Positions 53,800 through 62,936 of a stretch of DNA of 62,936 nucleotides are shown in pieces. The stretch comes from an uncultured Lachnospiraceae bacterium (GTDB taxonomy: Bacteria; Bacillota; Clostridia; Lachnospirales; Lachnospiraceae): contig CAJTOK010000017.1 in NCBI GenBank assembly GCA_910577825.1, positions 1-62,936 on the forward strand, written 5' to 3'. The notes beneath the pieces are model-generated. The model searched no databases, was not told the DNA's origin, and saw only the letters and a list, made by a program, of their open reading frames with translations. The position numbers and the translations under genes are program-made. Every line of letters starts with the position of its first letter. Position 1 is the stretch's first letter.

Positions 53800-56700
53800 A
53801 TGATTGTTCCAAAATATTATGAAGATTTAGAAGTATTACATAAGAATACAATGCCAGACAGGGCTTATTATATACCAGCTTCCAGGTTTTTTGAAAATCT
53901 GGAGGATTTAAGGGAAGTTTCAGACAGGTTACAGATGCTTTCAGGTAAATGGAAATTCCGTTATTTTGACAGTATTTATGATGTTAAGGAAGAATTTTAC
54001 AAAGAGGGATATAATACAGAAAAATTTGATACAGCAACAGTACCCGGGGCCTGGGAAAATTATGGATACGGCAGGCACCAGTATACAAATATACGTTACC
54101 CGTTTCCAATGGACCCGCCTTATGTCCCTCATAAAAATCCTTGTGGTGAATATATACGTACATTTATTTACCATAAAGATGAAAAAGCGCCAAAGGCATT
54201 TTTAAATTTTGAAGGTGCTGATTCATGTTTTTATGTCTGGGTAAATGGTGTTTTTACAGGTTACAGCCAGGTAACACATTCAACAAGTGAATTTGATATT
54301 ACAGGGCTTTTAAAAGAAGGGAAAAATACACTGGCAGTACTGGTACTTAAATGGTGTGACGGCAGCTATATGGAAGACCAGGACAAATTCCGCATGAGCG
54401 GGATTATAAGGGATGTATATATCCTTAAAAGGCCAGAAGAAGGGATTTTTGATTACTTTGTGAAAGCAGTGCCATCCAAAGATTATAAAGACGGGAAGAT
54501 AGAAGTATCATTACAGTTCCAGAATAACAGGACTGTCCCAGTCCATGCAAAACTGCTTGATGTAATGGCATATGGCAAGGCAGGCGCTGTAATTGCAGAG
54601 GGGACATTTACAGATGGAAAAATATCATTTATGGTAAAGGACGCTAAACTCTGGAATGCAGAAGAACCTTACCTGTATACACTGGTAATGGATACCGGGG
54701 CAGAAGTGATTGCCTTAAGGACAGGCATACGTGAAATACATGCAGAAGAAGGGGTTTTATATATTAATGGCAGTAAAGTTAAATTCCATGGCACAAACCG
54801 CCATGACAGTGACCCGGTTACAGGGCCTGTTATAAGCAGGGAACAGCTTATTAAAGATTTAAAGCTTATGAAAGAGCATAATATTAATGCCATAAGGACA
54901 AGCCATTACCCTAATGCACCATACTTCTATGAACTTTATGACCGTATAGGCTTTTATGTTATTGATGAAGCAGATAATGAAAGCCATGGTGCAGGTGAAA
55001 TTTATTCACCAGAAAAAGATAATGCGGAAAGGATAAAATACTGGAACAAGGTTATCGCTGATAACCCTGATTTTATAGAAGCAACAACAGACAGGGCAAA
55101 GCGCCTTGTAAAACGTGATAAAAACCATCCATGTGTTGTAATCTGGTCTATGGGAAATGAATGTGCATACGGGATTACATTTGAAAAAGCACTGGAGTGG
55201 ACAAAGAAATACGACGATACAAGGCTTACACATTATGAAAGTGCACGTTATGTCCCGGATAAACATAAATATGATTACAGCAATCTGGACACATACAGCC
55301 GTATGTACCCGTCAATTAGTGAAATACATGATTATTTTAAAGAGGACGGGACAAAGCCATTTATATTATGTGAATACTGCCATGCAATGGGAAACGGGCC
55401 GGGGGATTTGGAGGATTATTTCCAGATAATACACCAATATGACGGGGCATGTGGCGGTTTTATATGGGAGTGGTGTGACCATGCTGTTTATATGGGCAGG
55501 ACAGCAGAAGGCAAAAAGATATATGCTTATGGCGGGGACCATAAAGAATACCCGCATGATGGCAATTTCTGCATGGACGGGCTTGTATACCCGGACCGCA
55601 CCCCGCATACAGGGCTTATGGAATTTAAAAATGTACACCGCCCGGCACGCATAACAGGTTTTAACCAGGAAAAGAAAGAAATAGTTGTCAGGAATTATAT
55701 GGATTTTGTAAACCTTAAAAATTATCTGGTATTAGGGTATGAATTAACCATTGATGGCACAACAGTGGAAAAAGGGACTATAGAAGAACTGGATATAGCA
55801 CCACATAAAGAAAAGGCATTTCCTGTCTGCTTTAATGCCCCTTTAAAAGGAAAATGCTTCCTTAAAGTTACTTATTACCTGAAAGAAGCAACAGAAATGC
55901 TTCCAGCTGGTTTTATACTTGGATTTGAGGAAACAGAGGTAAAAACAGGGGATAATGCAAACCAGAAAGCAAAAGAACTGTTATCAGATAAAAGTAATAT
56001 AGAAAATACAGAATTTAAACTTACAGAAGATGACTGCCATATTACAATTTCCACAGATAAATTCTGTTATATTTATGATAAGCTTTCAGGCATATTAGCA
56101 GATATGGTTTATAAAAACCAGAAGATATTAGAGCGTCCTATGGAATATAACATATGGAGAGCGCCAGCAGATAATGACTGTTCTATCAGGAATGAATGGA
56201 AAGCGGCACAATATAACCGTACAGTTGCAAGGGCATATAATACAGAAACAGAGGTTTTAAAAGATAAGGTTATAATCAGCACAGAACTTTCACTGTCCGC
56301 TGTTTTTATACAAAGAATACTGGACATTAAAGCATACTGGGTAATTTATGCAGACGGCTATACAGACATTAAACTGGAAGTAGTAAAAAATAAAGAATTT
56401 CCATATCTTCCACGTTTCGGGCTGCGCATGTTCCTGCCAGAAGATATGGACAAGGTAACATATTGTGGAATTGGGCCTTACGAAAGTTATATTGATAAGA
56501 AACGGGCAGGATACCATGGAATATTCCAGACAGATGTACCAGGCCTGCATGAAGATTACCTGCGCCCACAGGAAAATGGAAGCCATTATGACTGTGATTA
56601 TGTTATTGTGCATAACCAGAGAATGTCACTGGCTGCAGCAGGGGCAGAAACATTTTCATTTAATGCTTCAGTTTATACACAGGAAGAACTGGAAAGAAAG

Positions 56701-56895
56701 GCACATAACTATGAGTTAGAGAAATCACCATATACCATTTTTTGTGTGGATTACCGCCAGAGCGGGATGGGCTCTAACAGCTGCGGGCCTGGACTTGCAG
56801 AAAAATACCAGTTAAATGATGAAAAGTTTTGTTTTAAGATAAGGCTTGTTCCAGAAAATCTATATGCGCAAAAGGCAGCGCAGGAATGGAGGTAG
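53800..56895 (+). CDS. lacZ: GH2 beta-galactosidase (LacZ type)
   Basis: 1031 aa, full LacZ size. Jelly-roll domain 1 (WKFRYFDSIYDVKEEF, VPGAWENYGYG), Ig-like domains, TIM barrel with WSMGNECAYG (acid/base Glu454) and FILCEYCHAMGNGPGDLEDY (nucleophile Glu525), and the large C-terminal beta-sandwich domain 5 starting near WRAPADNDC. No signal peptide. It should hydrolyse beta-1,4-galacto-oligosaccharides arriving in the cytosol. GGAGG is well placed before ATG 53800. Its final codons overlap repeat copy B and the RBS of the GH53 gene. Confidence 0.95.
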   Translation: MIVPKYYEDLEVLHKNTMPDRAYYIPASRFFENLEDLREVSDRLQMLSGKWKFRYFDSIYDVKEEFYKEGYNTEKFDTATVPGAWENYGYGRHQYTNIRYPFPMDPPYVPHKNPCGEYIRTFIYHKDEKAPKAFLNFEGADSCFYVWVNGVFTGYSQVTHSTSEFDITGLLKEGKNTLAVLVLKWCDGSYMEDQDKFRMSGIIRDVYILKRPEEGIFDYFVKAVPSKDYKDGKIEVSLQFQNNRTVPVHAKLLDVMAYGKAGAVIAEGTFTDGKISFMVKDAKLWNAEEPYLYTLVMDTGAEVIALRTGIREIHAEEGVLYINGSKVKFHGTNRHDSDPVTGPVISREQLIKDLKLMKEHNINAIRTSHYPNAPYFYELYDRIGFYVIDEADNESHGAGEIYSPEKDNAERIKYWNKVIADNPDFIEATTDRAKRLVKRDKNHPCVVIWSMGNECAYGITFEKALEWTKKYDDTRLTHYESARYVPDKHKYDYSNLDTYSRMYPSISEIHDYFKEDGTKPFILCEYCHAMGNGPGDLEDYFQIIHQYDGACGGFIWEWCDHAVYMGRTAEGKKIYAYGGDHKEYPHDGNFCMDGLVYPDRTPHTGLMEFKNVHRPARITGFNQEKKEIVVRNYMDFVNLKNYLVLGYELTIDGTTVEKGTIEELDIAPHKEKAFPVCFNAPLKGKCFLKVTYYLKEATEMLPAGFILGFEETEVKTGDNANQKAKELLSDKSNIENTEFKLTEDDCHITISTDKFCYIYDKLSGILADMVYKNQKILERPMEYNIWRAPADNDCSIRNEWKAAQYNRTVARAYNTETEVLKDKVIISTELSLSAVFIQRILDIKAYWVIYADGYTDIKLEVVKNKEFPYLPRFGLRMFLPEDMDKVTYCGIGPYESYIDKKRAGYHGIFQTDVPGLHEDYLRPQENGSHYDCDYVIVHNQRMSLAAAGAETFSFNASVYTQEELERKAHNYELEKSPYTIFCVDYRQSGMGSNSCGPGLAEKYQLNDEKFCFKIRLVPENLYAQKAAQEWR

Positions 56896-56897
56896 TT
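56863..56897 (+). repeat. Dispersed repeat copy B; carries GH53 ribosome site
   Basis: Contains the same 21 nt (TGCGCAAAAGGCAGCGCA within) as 2439-2459, then GGAATGGAGGTAGTTTATG. The GGAGG of this copy is the RBS of the GH53 gene, and the copy spans the stop codon of GH2. Confidence 0.6.
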
Positions 56898-56898
56898 T

Positions 56899-59800
56899 AT
56901 GAGAAAAAGGATTATTAAACAGACAATGGCATGTCTTCTTGGTACAGCACTGGTTATAACACAGCCAGGACTGTACCTGCCGGCAGATGCAGCCGCCAGT
57001 GTTTCTTCTATAAGAAGGGAAGAAAGAAGGGAAGAGAAAAGCATAATTACTAATGGCGGATTTGAGAATGGCACAGAAGGCTGGAAAGCTGAACCACAGC
57101 CAGGAACTTTTGAAGCCAAAACAGCAGATGAAGCAAGCGTTGGAAGTGTTGTTGAAGGAGGAAATGCACTAAATTTCTGGAATGAAACAGATACCAGTTT
57201 TAAATGTGTACAGACAATAGAAAACCTTCCGGCAGGTACTTATAAACTGACTGCACAATCACAAGGCGGGGATGGTGAAAAGGTTTATGTTTACCTGGAT
57301 GGCAAAAAAGGTGATGTATTCCAGGAAAATTCCGGCTGGGGCGTATGGAAAGAAAGCAGCGGGACATTTACCATTGATAAGGATATGCCAGATATTGAAG
57401 CCGGTGTATATGTAGAATGCAGTGCAGGCGGCTGGGGCTGGATTGATAATATAAAGATTGAGAAGGCTGTGGCAGAACCGGCAGTTTCCCTGCAGGATTT
57501 AAAAGAACTTGTGGCAACAGTACCTGCAGACTATACAAGTATAGGCTTTACAAAGGACAGTGAGAAAGCACTTTCAGATGCCCTTTCCATAGCAAACAGC
57601 CTGGTTACATCAGCAGGCAATGATGCCGCACAGATAACAGCTGCCTATAAAGCTTTATCCGCAGCAGTTGACGGGCTGGCTCTTTCTTCAGAACTTTTTA
57701 TAAAAAAGATTAATAATTATAATGAAGATTCCATACGTGGCATGGATGTTTCTTCTTATCTCAGTATTATGAAAGCATTTGAAAAGGTAAGGGAGAACAT
57801 GAAAGCAGCAGGTGCAAGTGAGGCAGAAATTGCCAGAACTGGTTTTAAGGACTGGGACGGCAAAGTCCTTGATGAACAGGGCTTTTTTAACCTGCTTGCA
57901 AAATCTGGTGTAAATTATATACGTATACGTGTATGGAATAATCCATATGATGCCAATGGAAAAAGCTATGGCGGTGGCAATAATGATATTAATACAGCCA
58001 TAGAAATGGGAAAATATGTAACAAAAGCAGGAATGAAAGTTCTAATTGACTTCCATCTTTCTGACTTCTGGGCAGACCCTGGGAAACAGCAGGCACCAAA
58101 AGCATGGGCTTCTTATACGGCAGACCAGAAAGCGGCAGCAGTTTCAGAATATATTACAGACTGCCTGTCCAGGCTAATTAAAGATAATAGTGTGGATGTA
58201 GCTATGGTACAGGTTGGAAATGAAACAAACGGGGCTGTATGCGGTGTAAGTGAGTGGGATGATATGAATAAGATTTTTGATGCAGGCTGTGATGCAGTAC
58301 ATGCCGCCGGCAAAGATATCCTTGCAGCAATACATTTTACAAATCCAGAAAAAGACGGGCTGTTAATGGATTATGCGTCAAAACTTGCAGGCTATGATGG
58401 TGACGGTGATGGTGTAAAAGAGGGTGTAAGCTATGATGTGCTTGCTTCTTCATATTATCCTAATTCACACGGTACAATGGAAAACTTAACTAATGTATTA
58501 ACAGATGTTGCAAAAACATATGACAAATATGTAATGGTAGCAGAAACTTCATGGGCAAATACTTATAAACTGGGACATAGTGCCAGTAACTCTGATTTCA
58601 GGACAGGGGATTATGTTAATTATAATGTGACTTTGCAGGGACAGGCCAATGAGGTAAGGGATGTTATTAATGCAGTTAATAATATTGATGTTACATTATC
58701 CAATGGGAAGAAAGCAGCACTTGGCTTTTTCTACTGGGAACCAGCGTGGATATCTGCAATGAGTGTATATGATGAAAACGGGAATTTAAAAACAGATGCA
58801 GAGAAAATTGAAGCAGAAAACAGGGAACTTGATGTAGAATGTGGTTCTGGCTGGGCAAGCAGTTACGCAGCAGAATATGACCCTGACGATGCAGGTCTTT
58901 GGTGGGGCGGAAGCGGAATGACTAACCAGAGTGTTTTTGATTTCAATGGCAGCCCGCTTCCAGTGTTTGACGTATATAACCCATATTGTTTAAAGTATGG
59001 CGCTAAAGCTCCTGAAGTTAAACCAGACGGCTATGCTTCTGAAGAAATAAGCATTGAAACAGGACAGACAGTTGACGCAGTCCTGCCAAAGATAACAGTA
59101 ACATACAATGATTCTACAGAAGAAGCAAAAGAAGTAAACTGGGACAAAGAAGATGTGGCAAAAGTAAATAATGCAGCCTCCACAACAGCAGGGATTGGCT
59201 CATATACAATTAATGGCACGCTTGCAGATGATTCTTCCTATAAAGTAGATGTCAAGGTTAATGTAAATGGAATTAACCTGCTTGCAGACCCGGGATTTGA
59301 GAATACAGCATCTGCCTGGACAGTAACAGGTGAAGGCGCTGCTGTTAAATCAGGGGAAGATAAAAGGACAGGTGAAATGTGCCTGCATTTCTATAGTGAT
59401 GCAGATTTTAAATTTATGGCATCTTTGGCAACTACAGTATCAAAAGCAGGTTACTATAAGGCATATATTTATATGCAGGGGCTTTCCAGTGCAGGTACAA
59501 GGGAAGGTGAAGACCTTAGGCTTGTAGCAGTTACAGGGGATGGAAAAGAATATAAATCAGAAAGTACAATGCTTGCCGGCTGGCTGGGCTGGAAACAGGT
59601 AATAGTAGATAATATTTATGTATCGGAAGATATGGTTAAAAATGGCAAGAATACAATTACCTTATCTGTAAATGCAGCTTTAAATGCAGGTGCATGGGGG
59701 ACAATGGATGATGCTTCGCTTTATCTGGATAAAGAGGAAAGCAGCAGCCAGGTTACAGAAACCGTTCCACAGTCCATTACAGGAAAGAAAAGTTATACAA

Positions 59801-60279
59801 AGGTATACGGCAGCAAACCATTTAAATTAAATGCCAGAGCAGAGGGAACATTGTCATATGCCAGCAGCAATAAAAAAGTAGTACAAACAGGCAAAGACGG
59901 CACAATAACAATTAAAGGAACCGGTAAAGCTGTAATTACCGTAAAGGCAGCAGCAACAGGCCAGTACAAGGCAGCTTCCAAAAAGATTACAATAACAGTT
60001 AAGCCAGAGAAAACAAGCGGGATAAAAGTAAAAGCTGCAAACAAAAAGATAACTGCCAGCTGGAAAAAAACAGCAAAGGCAGACGGCTACAAGATACAGT
60101 ATTCAACAGCAAAAAGCTTTAAAGACGCAAAAGAAGTAACAGCAGCAGGCACATCTAAACTAATCAAAGGTTTAAAGAGCAAGACAACATACTATGTAAG
60201 GGTATGTGCCTATGTTAAAGATGGAAGCAGGAAAATAACTGGTGCTTATAGCAAAACAGTAAAGGCAGCTGTTAAATAA
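56899..60279 (+). CDS. ganB: Secreted multidomain GH53 endo-beta-1,4-galactanase
   Basis: 1126 aa with a Sec signal (to about residue 33). Order: carbohydrate-binding module of the CBM61-like type at about 48-195 (IITNGGFENGTEGW, WGWIDNIKIEK), a FIVAR-like helical segment to about 270, the GH53 barrel to about 720 with acid/base Glu442 in QVGNETNG and nucleophile Glu549 in VAETSWA, a Big-type Ig domain, a second CBM-like module at about 800-940 (INLLADPGFENTASAW), an Ig-like domain and a C-terminal fibronectin III. Endo-cleavage of galactan in the medium is expected. No LPXTG, SLH or dockerin, so it is probably released. Confidence 0.93.
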   Translation: MRKRIIKQTMACLLGTALVITQPGLYLPADAAASVSSIRREERREEKSIITNGGFENGTEGWKAEPQPGTFEAKTADEASVGSVVEGGNALNFWNETDTSFKCVQTIENLPAGTYKLTAQSQGGDGEKVYVYLDGKKGDVFQENSGWGVWKESSGTFTIDKDMPDIEAGVYVECSAGGWGWIDNIKIEKAVAEPAVSLQDLKELVATVPADYTSIGFTKDSEKALSDALSIANSLVTSAGNDAAQITAAYKALSAAVDGLALSSELFIKKINNYNEDSIRGMDVSSYLSIMKAFEKVRENMKAAGASEAEIARTGFKDWDGKVLDEQGFFNLLAKSGVNYIRIRVWNNPYDANGKSYGGGNNDINTAIEMGKYVTKAGMKVLIDFHLSDFWADPGKQQAPKAWASYTADQKAAAVSEYITDCLSRLIKDNSVDVAMVQVGNETNGAVCGVSEWDDMNKIFDAGCDAVHAAGKDILAAIHFTNPEKDGLLMDYASKLAGYDGDGDGVKEGVSYDVLASSYYPNSHGTMENLTNVLTDVAKTYDKYVMVAETSWANTYKLGHSASNSDFRTGDYVNYNVTLQGQANEVRDVINAVNNIDVTLSNGKKAALGFFYWEPAWISAMSVYDENGNLKTDAEKIEAENRELDVECGSGWASSYAAEYDPDDAGLWWGGSGMTNQSVFDFNGSPLPVFDVYNPYCLKYGAKAPEVKPDGYASEEISIETGQTVDAVLPKITVTYNDSTEEAKEVNWDKEDVAKVNNAASTTAGIGSYTINGTLADDSSYKVDVKVNVNGINLLADPGFENTASAWTVTGEGAAVKSGEDKRTGEMCLHFYSDADFKFMASLATTVSKAGYYKAYIYMQGLSSAGTREGEDLRLVAVTGDGKEYKSESTMLAGWLGWKQVIVDNIYVSEDMVKNGKNTITLSVNAALNAGAWGTMDDASLYLDKEESSSQVTETVPQSITGKKSYTKVYGSKPFKLNARAEGTLSYASSNKKVVQTGKDGTITIKGTGKAVITVKAAATGQYKAASKKITITVKPEKTSGIKVKAANKKITASWKKTAKADGYKIQYSTAKSFKDAKEVTAAGTSKLIKGLKSKTTYYVRVCAYVKDGSRKITGAYSKTVKAAVK

Positions 60280-60342
60280 ACTTCAATATATATGGTTATA
60301 ATAATGGCGGATATTTTTTGCCAGAAAAAGTAAAAAAGTACG

Positions 60343-60396
60343 TTGACAATGGGACTGGTATTTATTATACTAATATATAGAACAACCGATTGCGCA
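60343..60396 (+). promoter_or_regulatory. Promoter and LacI-type operator of the 613-aa gene
   Basis: TTGACA (60343-60348) and TATACT (60366-60371) are 17 bp apart. GAACAACCGATTGCGCA (60380-60396) is identical to 47890-47906 and begins 8 nt past the -10. Binding would repress by blocking initiation. Confidence 0.7.
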
Positions 60397-60440
60397 AACA
60401 AAACGTACAATCATATAAAATTTAAAAGGAGTATGCGATA

Positions 60441-62282
60441 ATGGAGAATACATTTGTTGTTAATATTATCCACCGCCCGGAAATGGTTCCAGAGTATGCA
60501 GAGAAGGTTACTGGACAGGGCAAAGCAGAAGATATCGGAAGAAAGGCGCTTCTTACAGAATCACTGGATATATTTAAATTCCAGCAGGACACAGCACATA
60601 AGAACAATCTTAAAGTAACAATACAGATGACTTATGCAAGCCTGTTTAATGATGAAGCTGTAGAAATAGCTAAAGAGCACCATGAAAAATATGGTGATGA
60701 AATTGCACTTTCTTTACTTGGGCTTCCATGTAAAGAGTTCAGGGAAAAATATAAAACAAAAGATTTCTGCATCTGGATGTTCTCTATGGAAGATAAAAAG
60801 AATATTGTAGATGATGTATTTGGAAAGTTTTATGACCGTTTTGGTTTTTACCCAGAATCAACGGGTTCTTATTATATGGATGCAGACCTTACTAATTATA
60901 TTAAAGAAAAGTACCCAACGGTTAAATGCGCGATTGCCACATGCTGGGAGGAAGGCCCTAAGGCATACCATACCTGCAATAATTCATGGTATACACTTTT
61001 TGACGGAGGCCTTTGGAATCCATGGATTCCTTCAAAGCAGAATACACATGCACCTGCAGCAAATGAAGAGGAGGACAGCGGAATTGTAGCAATACCACAC
61101 CTGTCACGTGACCTTATAGCCTGCTATGACGGCAACGGGTCTAATTTTGGCACACATCCGCAGAATGTACTGCGTGGCATGATATATGACAGCAAGACAT
61201 GGGAATATCCATATCTTTATAACCTGATAGACCAGTACCGCCATTTAGAAAAATACAATAATGGTTATGCTTACAATATGATGTTTGTAGGGCCAGGCTG
61301 GCTAAATAAGATGGGACGCTGGGAAGCCCCATATGAACTCCTTGCCAAATCATATGAAGATGGCATGGCTTACTATGGCCAGTTAAAGAAGGAAGGCAAG
61401 CTTGTTGATATGACAATGGCTGAATTTGCTGGTTATTACAGGGCTAACAAGTCATATACAGAGCCTGAATGTGCCCTCTGGAAAGATATCCTGTATGGTT
61501 CAGACAAGCAGCTTTTCTGGTATGCAGACCCTTATATGAGGGCTTGCGTAAATATGGACCAGGGTGGTGCAATAGTTGATTTAAGGCCTTATGCTGCAAA
61601 ACTGAAATGGGAAGTAGGCATTGGCACAAAACATGTACAGGATGCTTCTTATCCTTTCCTTATCCAGGAAAAATACCGCGCAGGTTATTTTACACATTAT
61701 GCCGGCGAAGGCACAGTGCGCAGCGCCAAAGTATGTTACAATGGTGAAGAGGTTGATTTATGTCTTTGCCGTACACATGCAAAATTTGAACAGGAAGGCA
61801 AAACAAGAATACTGGTACTTGACCCTGTAGATATTGAATTTTATGATTTAACAGTAAAACTCCAGACAAAGATTTACTTTGAAGAGGGTGCTTCTAATAT
61901 TAAGATTGAAAGAAATATACTTGAAATGAGCAACCCGGACGCAGATGTAACAATTAATGAATATATGGTTGCATGTTATGGCACAACAGAATATCCAGAA
62001 GATATGACTGGAATTACCCTTTTGCTTTCTAAAGGCAGTGAAACAAAGTCACTGGAATATGAATATAAGTGCCGTGAAGAGTCACTGGCTGGCACAGAAA
62101 GTGCTGCTGCCATAATCCCTGCTATTGGAACAAAGGTATCATTAAGCACAGATGCCAAAGATGCAGAAGGTTATATAAGAGAAGGTTATGCTTTCTCACC
62201 AATGTTTACCATTGGCTACCAGAAGAAAACCAGTGATAAGGAGGTATTTGCTACATGGCTCAATCTGGAAAAGGCAAATTAA
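60441..62282 (+). CDS. Conserved-looking 613-aa protein, unknown (NodB/GH57-like barrel suspected)
   Basis: 613 aa, no signal peptide or membrane helix. The first 300 residues look like a divergent (beta/alpha) barrel: VNIIHRPEMVPEYAEKV, QMTYASLFN, HHEKYGDEIALSLLGLP, YPESTGSYYMDADL, VAIPHLSRDLI, MFVGPGWL. The rhythm is reminiscent of polysaccharide deacetylase/GH57/GH38-type folds, but I cannot assign a family. Residues about 380-600 are beta-rich. It has its own promoter with a LacI-type operator. Location beside the galactan enzymes suggests sugar processing in the cytosol. AAAAGGAG lies before ATG 60441. Confidence 0.75.
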   Translation: MENTFVVNIIHRPEMVPEYAEKVTGQGKAEDIGRKALLTESLDIFKFQQDTAHKNNLKVTIQMTYASLFNDEAVEIAKEHHEKYGDEIALSLLGLPCKEFREKYKTKDFCIWMFSMEDKKNIVDDVFGKFYDRFGFYPESTGSYYMDADLTNYIKEKYPTVKCAIATCWEEGPKAYHTCNNSWYTLFDGGLWNPWIPSKQNTHAPAANEEEDSGIVAIPHLSRDLIACYDGNGSNFGTHPQNVLRGMIYDSKTWEYPYLYNLIDQYRHLEKYNNGYAYNMMFVGPGWLNKMGRWEAPYELLAKSYEDGMAYYGQLKKEGKLVDMTMAEFAGYYRANKSYTEPECALWKDILYGSDKQLFWYADPYMRACVNMDQGGAIVDLRPYAAKLKWEVGIGTKHVQDASYPFLIQEKYRAGYFTHYAGEGTVRSAKVCYNGEEVDLCLCRTHAKFEQEGKTRILVLDPVDIEFYDLTVKLQTKIYFEEGASNIKIERNILEMSNPDADVTINEYMVACYGTTEYPEDMTGITLLLSKGSETKSLEYEYKCREESLAGTESAAAIIPAIGTKVSLSTDAKDAEGYIREGYAFSPMFTIGYQKKTSDKEVFATWLNLEKAN

Positions 62283-62467
62283 ACTTCAGGTGTCCGTCAT
62301 GCTTTATGCGTGATTTGGATATTGATATGTTTTATGATAAGGATAAGAAAGAATATTATTGTATGCGTTGCCAGTATACAGGTGATGAAAAAGATGTACT
62401 CGCTAAAAATGAAATAGTGCGCCTGCGCTACCGTAAAATGTCTGAACGTATAACAGACTTTGATTAA
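62255..62467 (+). CDS. Small zinc-ribbon protein
   Basis: 70 aa, two CxxC pairs: FRCPSCFM at residues 12-19 and YYCMRCQYTG at 34-43, a typical zinc ribbon, followed by a basic-acidic tail. It overlaps the preceding gene by 28 nt. AAGGAGGT at 62238-62245 is 9 nt before ATG 62255. Function unknown, probably nucleic-acid or protein binding. Confidence 0.75.
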   Translation: MAQSGKGKLNFRCPSCFMRDLDIDMFYDKDKKEYYCMRCQYTGDEKDVLAKNEIVRLRYRKMSERITDFD

Positions 62468-62500
62468 TGGTTCTCCTTTTTAAATATAATTATAGATAAT

Positions 62501-62537
62501 AAAGGGCTGTACACAAGAGGGTTGTGTATGGCTCTTT
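62501..62537 (+). terminator. Terminator after the zinc-ribbon gene
   Basis: AAAGGGCTGTACACAA pairs with TTGTGTATGGCTCTTT through a 5-nt loop with two G-U pairs. The following T-run is weak. Confidence 0.65.
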
Positions 62538-62595
62538 ATTGCATTATGGTAATCAATGCTAAAAAATGGTGTGGTTTTTTAAGGTATATAGCAGC

Positions 62596-62765
62596 TTCTG
62601 GCAGTTTCAAAATTTTTCCAGCCGGCAGCCGCTCCCGCTTGAACGAAGCACGCAGTGGTGCATAAAATCTGAAAAAACCAGATTCAAGCACCAGCGGCTT
62701 CATACACTGCCTTTTGGAAAAAATTTTGAAACCTGCCAGAAAATCTACTCTTTGCATAAAATCTG
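62596..62765. repeat. Long fold-back inverted repeat
   Basis: Arms TTCTGGCAG/CTGCCAGAA, TTTCAAAATTTTTCCA/TGGAAAAAATTTTGAAA, AGCCGCT/AGCGGCT and GCTTGAA/TTCAAGC nest from 62596 to 62741. The loop holds small hairpins (GCAC/GTGC, ATCTG/CAGAT). GCATAAAATCTG at 62660 recurs at 62754. May be a mobile fold-back element or structured RNA. No gene is seen from 62468 to 62936. Confidence 0.6.
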
Positions 62766-62936
62766 CTCTTTGTGCGTTTTTTAATCCAAAAGAAAATCCT
62801 GCAACTATAAAAATTTTAAAAAATGCTAGTATATGCCAATAAAATATGCTATAATGCAATACAAATAAAAAAGAAAATTCAAAAAAACCAAAAAACAGGC
62901 AAAATGTAACACTTTTGTAACAATTTCAAAAACCTT

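Noticed and set aside
1..62936. CRISPR arrays, tRNA, rRNA genes
   Set aside because: No regularly spaced repeats and no tRNA or rRNA-like sequence were seen on reading both strands.

Overview
The window comes from an AT-rich, motile, glycan-degrading Firmicute, most likely a Lachnospiraceae relative. The genus cannot be fixed from sequence alone. The evidence is strong Shine-Dalgarno sites, lipoprotein-type solute-binding proteins fed by ATPase-less ABC permeases, three chemoreceptors, GH94/GH3/GH53 enzymes, and a sporulation sigma factor of the sigma-K type.

Left part (1-16.9 kb): an ISAs1 transposase tail at the edge, two small genes including a lytic transglycosylase without signal peptide, then housekeeping genes (TtcA-like thiolase, RsmF-like and RlmD-like rRNA methylases, a nitrilase-fold amidase, CBS-type pyrophosphatase, HAD phosphatase, thioredoxin, an HD/OB-fold nuclease) and a large TPR protein ending in a degenerate AAA+ domain. 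Within this part lies the main discovery. The sigK gene is split into an N-terminal piece (10257-10522) and a C-terminal piece (13911-14291) by a 3.39-kb skin-like element. The element encodes a SpoIVCA-type large serine recombinase, a 62-aa partner ORF and, unexpectedly, a complete phosphopentomutase gene (deoB). Joining the halves at a shared AA dinucleotide restores the conserved junction CIE-NELL in frame.

Middle part (17-33 kb): a beta-glucan/oligoglucoside locus. It has a GH94 phosphorylase, a sugar ABC importer (binding protein plus two permeases), a domain-permuted GH3 beta-glucosidase, a second binding lipoprotein without permeases, a chemoreceptor whose Cache sensor domain contains an inserted carbohydrate-binding module, a second longer GH94 phosphorylase, and a convergent AraC regulator. 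An 18-nt sequence is repeated exactly upstream of the importer and of this regulator. A 31-aa holin-like (type I toxin) gene and a poorly coding 1.4-kb stretch follow.

Right-middle (34.8-47.8 kb): three paralogous secreted proteins of an unrecognised family, with a leucine-rich-repeat lipoprotein between the first and second. Then come two chemoreceptors, a stand-alone HPt protein, GreA-like, Dabb, DUF1275 and MalQ proteins.

Right part (47.9-62.5 kb): a beta-1,4-galactan locus. An AraC regulator precedes tandem half-sites 21 bp apart, a GanSPQ-like importer carrying three frame disruptions, a TraX-like membrane protein, a LacZ-type GH2 beta-galactosidase and a secreted multidomain GH53 endo-galactanase. 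A 613-aa protein of unrecognised function follows and has the same 17-nt LacI-type operator as the AraC gene. In outline, GH53 cuts galactan outside, the importer takes up oligomers and GH2 hydrolyses them, if the importer is functional. The window ends in a long fold-back inverted repeat.
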